From Ktedonobacterales bacterium (lineage in GTDB: Bacteria > Chloroflexota > Ktedonobacteria > Ktedonobacterales > JADMIN01), in NCBI GenBank assembly GCA_025450405.1, contig JANWHL010000305.1:1-6155 (forward strand): a stretch of DNA of 6,155 bases, given 5' to 3'. The notes beneath the pieces are model-generated. The model was not told where the DNA came from. It worked only from the letters and a program-made list of their open reading frames with translations, and searched no databases. This document shows, piece by piece, positions 5,223 to 6,155 of the stretch (positions are counted from its first letter, which is position 1; the number at the start of each line of letters is the position of its first letter). A program made the position numbers and the translations under genes.

Positions 5223-6070
5223 GCGCTCACCTCCTCGGAGTGTCCGGCGAAGCTATAGGGCGGCCACGGACCGCTATACTCGCCGCGCAGGCCGGCACGC
5301 TCCGCCGTCGCCGCCTGGAATGCCGCGATGAAGTCGCCGGAGTCCGCGCGCCGGACCAGGAAAGCGGCCCGGAGCACCTCGGCCTCGCGAGCCGGACCAG
5401 GCTCCGTCCGGCGCCGCGGGCCGAGCAGGCCGGCCGCGGCGTGCGCCGCCAAGCGGTCATAGACTCCGGCGGCCAGGTCGCGGGCGGCGCGCTCATCGGC
5501 GTCGAGCCGCTCGTCGGCCAGCTTGCGCCGCAGCAGATAGGCGCGTCCGGGCGTCGCATCCGCCGCGCTGTGTTCCAGCTCCCGCAGCGTGGGATCGACC
5601 TCCACGGCCCGTGCGCGAAGCAGGCCGCCGTCCACGTAGACACGCACCCCCCATTCGTCATGCCCGGCCACGCGTTCGAGCTGGCCGCGCAGCGCATCGT
5701 GCTGGTCCACCAGCGCCTGAGTCAGGTCGTCGATCGTGGCGTATATCGAGCCGAACTTGGCCGGCAGGATCGCGCGCTCCCGATGGATGGCGGCGATCAC
5801 GTCGTGATGGCGGCGCGCCATCTCCTCCAGCCAGCCCACGACCTGGTCCGCGGTTGCGGCGTCGATTGCCGCGAGCGGCACGCGCTGGACGACGGCCGCC
5901 AGATCGCCGGTCCGCGCCAGCTCGATCGGCCCGCCGCCAAACACGCCGCGAGCGAGCGCGCCGTGGGCGACGGGGTTCGTCCCACCGAGGGTGATCCCGT
6001 AGAGATACCACCCAGCGTCACCGTCCACGCCTGGCGACATGCCATCAACGTCAGCTGCGCGTCGTTCCAC
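5219..6070 (-). CDS. gvpF: Gas vesicle protein, GvpF/GvpL family (copy 1)
   Basis: It encodes 283 residues. Family landmarks are GWYLYGITLG (residues 20-29), GDLAAVVQRVPL (55-66), HHDVIAAIHRERAILPAKFGSI (88-109), EWGVRVYVDGG (139-149), GRAYLLRRK (175-183), LRAAFLVRR (233-241) and EYSGPWPPYSF (264-274). The role is as for copy 2: an accessory protein of shell assembly. The GTG start at 6070 is chosen because GGAGAAGG (6080-6087) lies nine bases upstream and the frame meets a stop before any other start codon. ATG at residue 11 is a possible alternative but has a weaker site. The first 19 residues precede the conserved strand and are poorly conserved. It is the most upstream complete gene of the run seen here. 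The 85 bases to the right edge show no clear promoter, so it may be internal to a longer operon. The F label is by order only. Confidence 0.92.
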   Translation of the reverse strand: MERRAADVDGMSPGVDGDAGWYLYGITLGGTNPVAHGALARGVFGGGPIELARTGDLAAVVQRVPLAAIDAATADQVVGWLEEMARRHHDVIAAIHRERAILPAKFGSIYATIDDLTQALVDQHDALRGQLERVAGHDEWGVRVYVDGGLLRARAVEVDPTLRELEHSAADATPGRAYLLRRKLADERLDADERAARDLAAGVYDRLAAHAAAGLLGPRRRTEPGPAREAEVLRAAFLVRRADSGDFIAAFQAATAERAGLRGEYSGPWPPYSFAGHSEEVSA

Positions 6071-6155
6071 CGCTTTCGGCCTTCTCCGCCAGGGGACGCC
6101 CTGGTAATCCGTGCGTCAGTCGCCCGGTATCTACTGCCCACTTGCTGTTGGATCA

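Overview
This high-GC window (about two thirds or more G+C by eye) carries the distal part of a gas vesicle (gvp) gene cluster on the minus strand. Facing it on the plus strand is the 3' end of a CHAT-domain (caspase-like) protease gene. The sequence does not identify the organism. High GC, a CHAT protein and a cluster with two GvpF/L genes, GvpK and GvpJ/S-like proteins would suit a Chloroflexota or Actinomycetota bacterium, but that is a guess.

Layout. Bases 1-1695 (+) encode the C-terminal 564 residues of the CHAT protein, whose N-terminus lies off the left edge. Bases 1696-1911 are a convergent spacer with several inverted repeats. The gas vesicle genes are read right to left: GvpF/L copy 1 (6070-5219), a short GvpA/J/S-family protein (5222-4992), GvpF/L copy 2 (4999-4151), a 93-residue TPR-like protein (4117-3836), GvpK (3839-3447), a GvpA/J-family protein with a coiled coil and a long Pro/Gly/Gln tail (3400-2831), and, after a 316-base structured gap, a 200-residue Pro/Gln/Gly low-complexity protein (2514-1912).

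How the genes fit together. The first five minus-strand genes are packed as an operon. Two junctions are 4-base ATGA overlaps, one is an 8-base overlap, and one is a 33-base gap. Most starts have strong Shine-Dalgarno sequences. GvpF/L, GvpK and GvpJ/S proteins are known as minor components or assembly factors of the protein-shelled gas vesicle. The usual partners GvpN, GvpO and GvpG, and an unmistakable main shell GvpA, are not in the window and probably lie beyond the right edge.

The least familiar parts are the TPR mini-protein coupled to gvpK and the disordered Pro/Gln/Gly protein at the end of the cluster, next to a shell-family protein with a similar tail. Several RNA or DNA structures also stand out: a stem-loop just before the GvpA/J-family gene, a palindrome covering a ribosome binding site, and four 10-bp repeats in the leader of the Pro/Gln protein gene. 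No tRNA, rRNA, CRISPR array or mobile element was seen.
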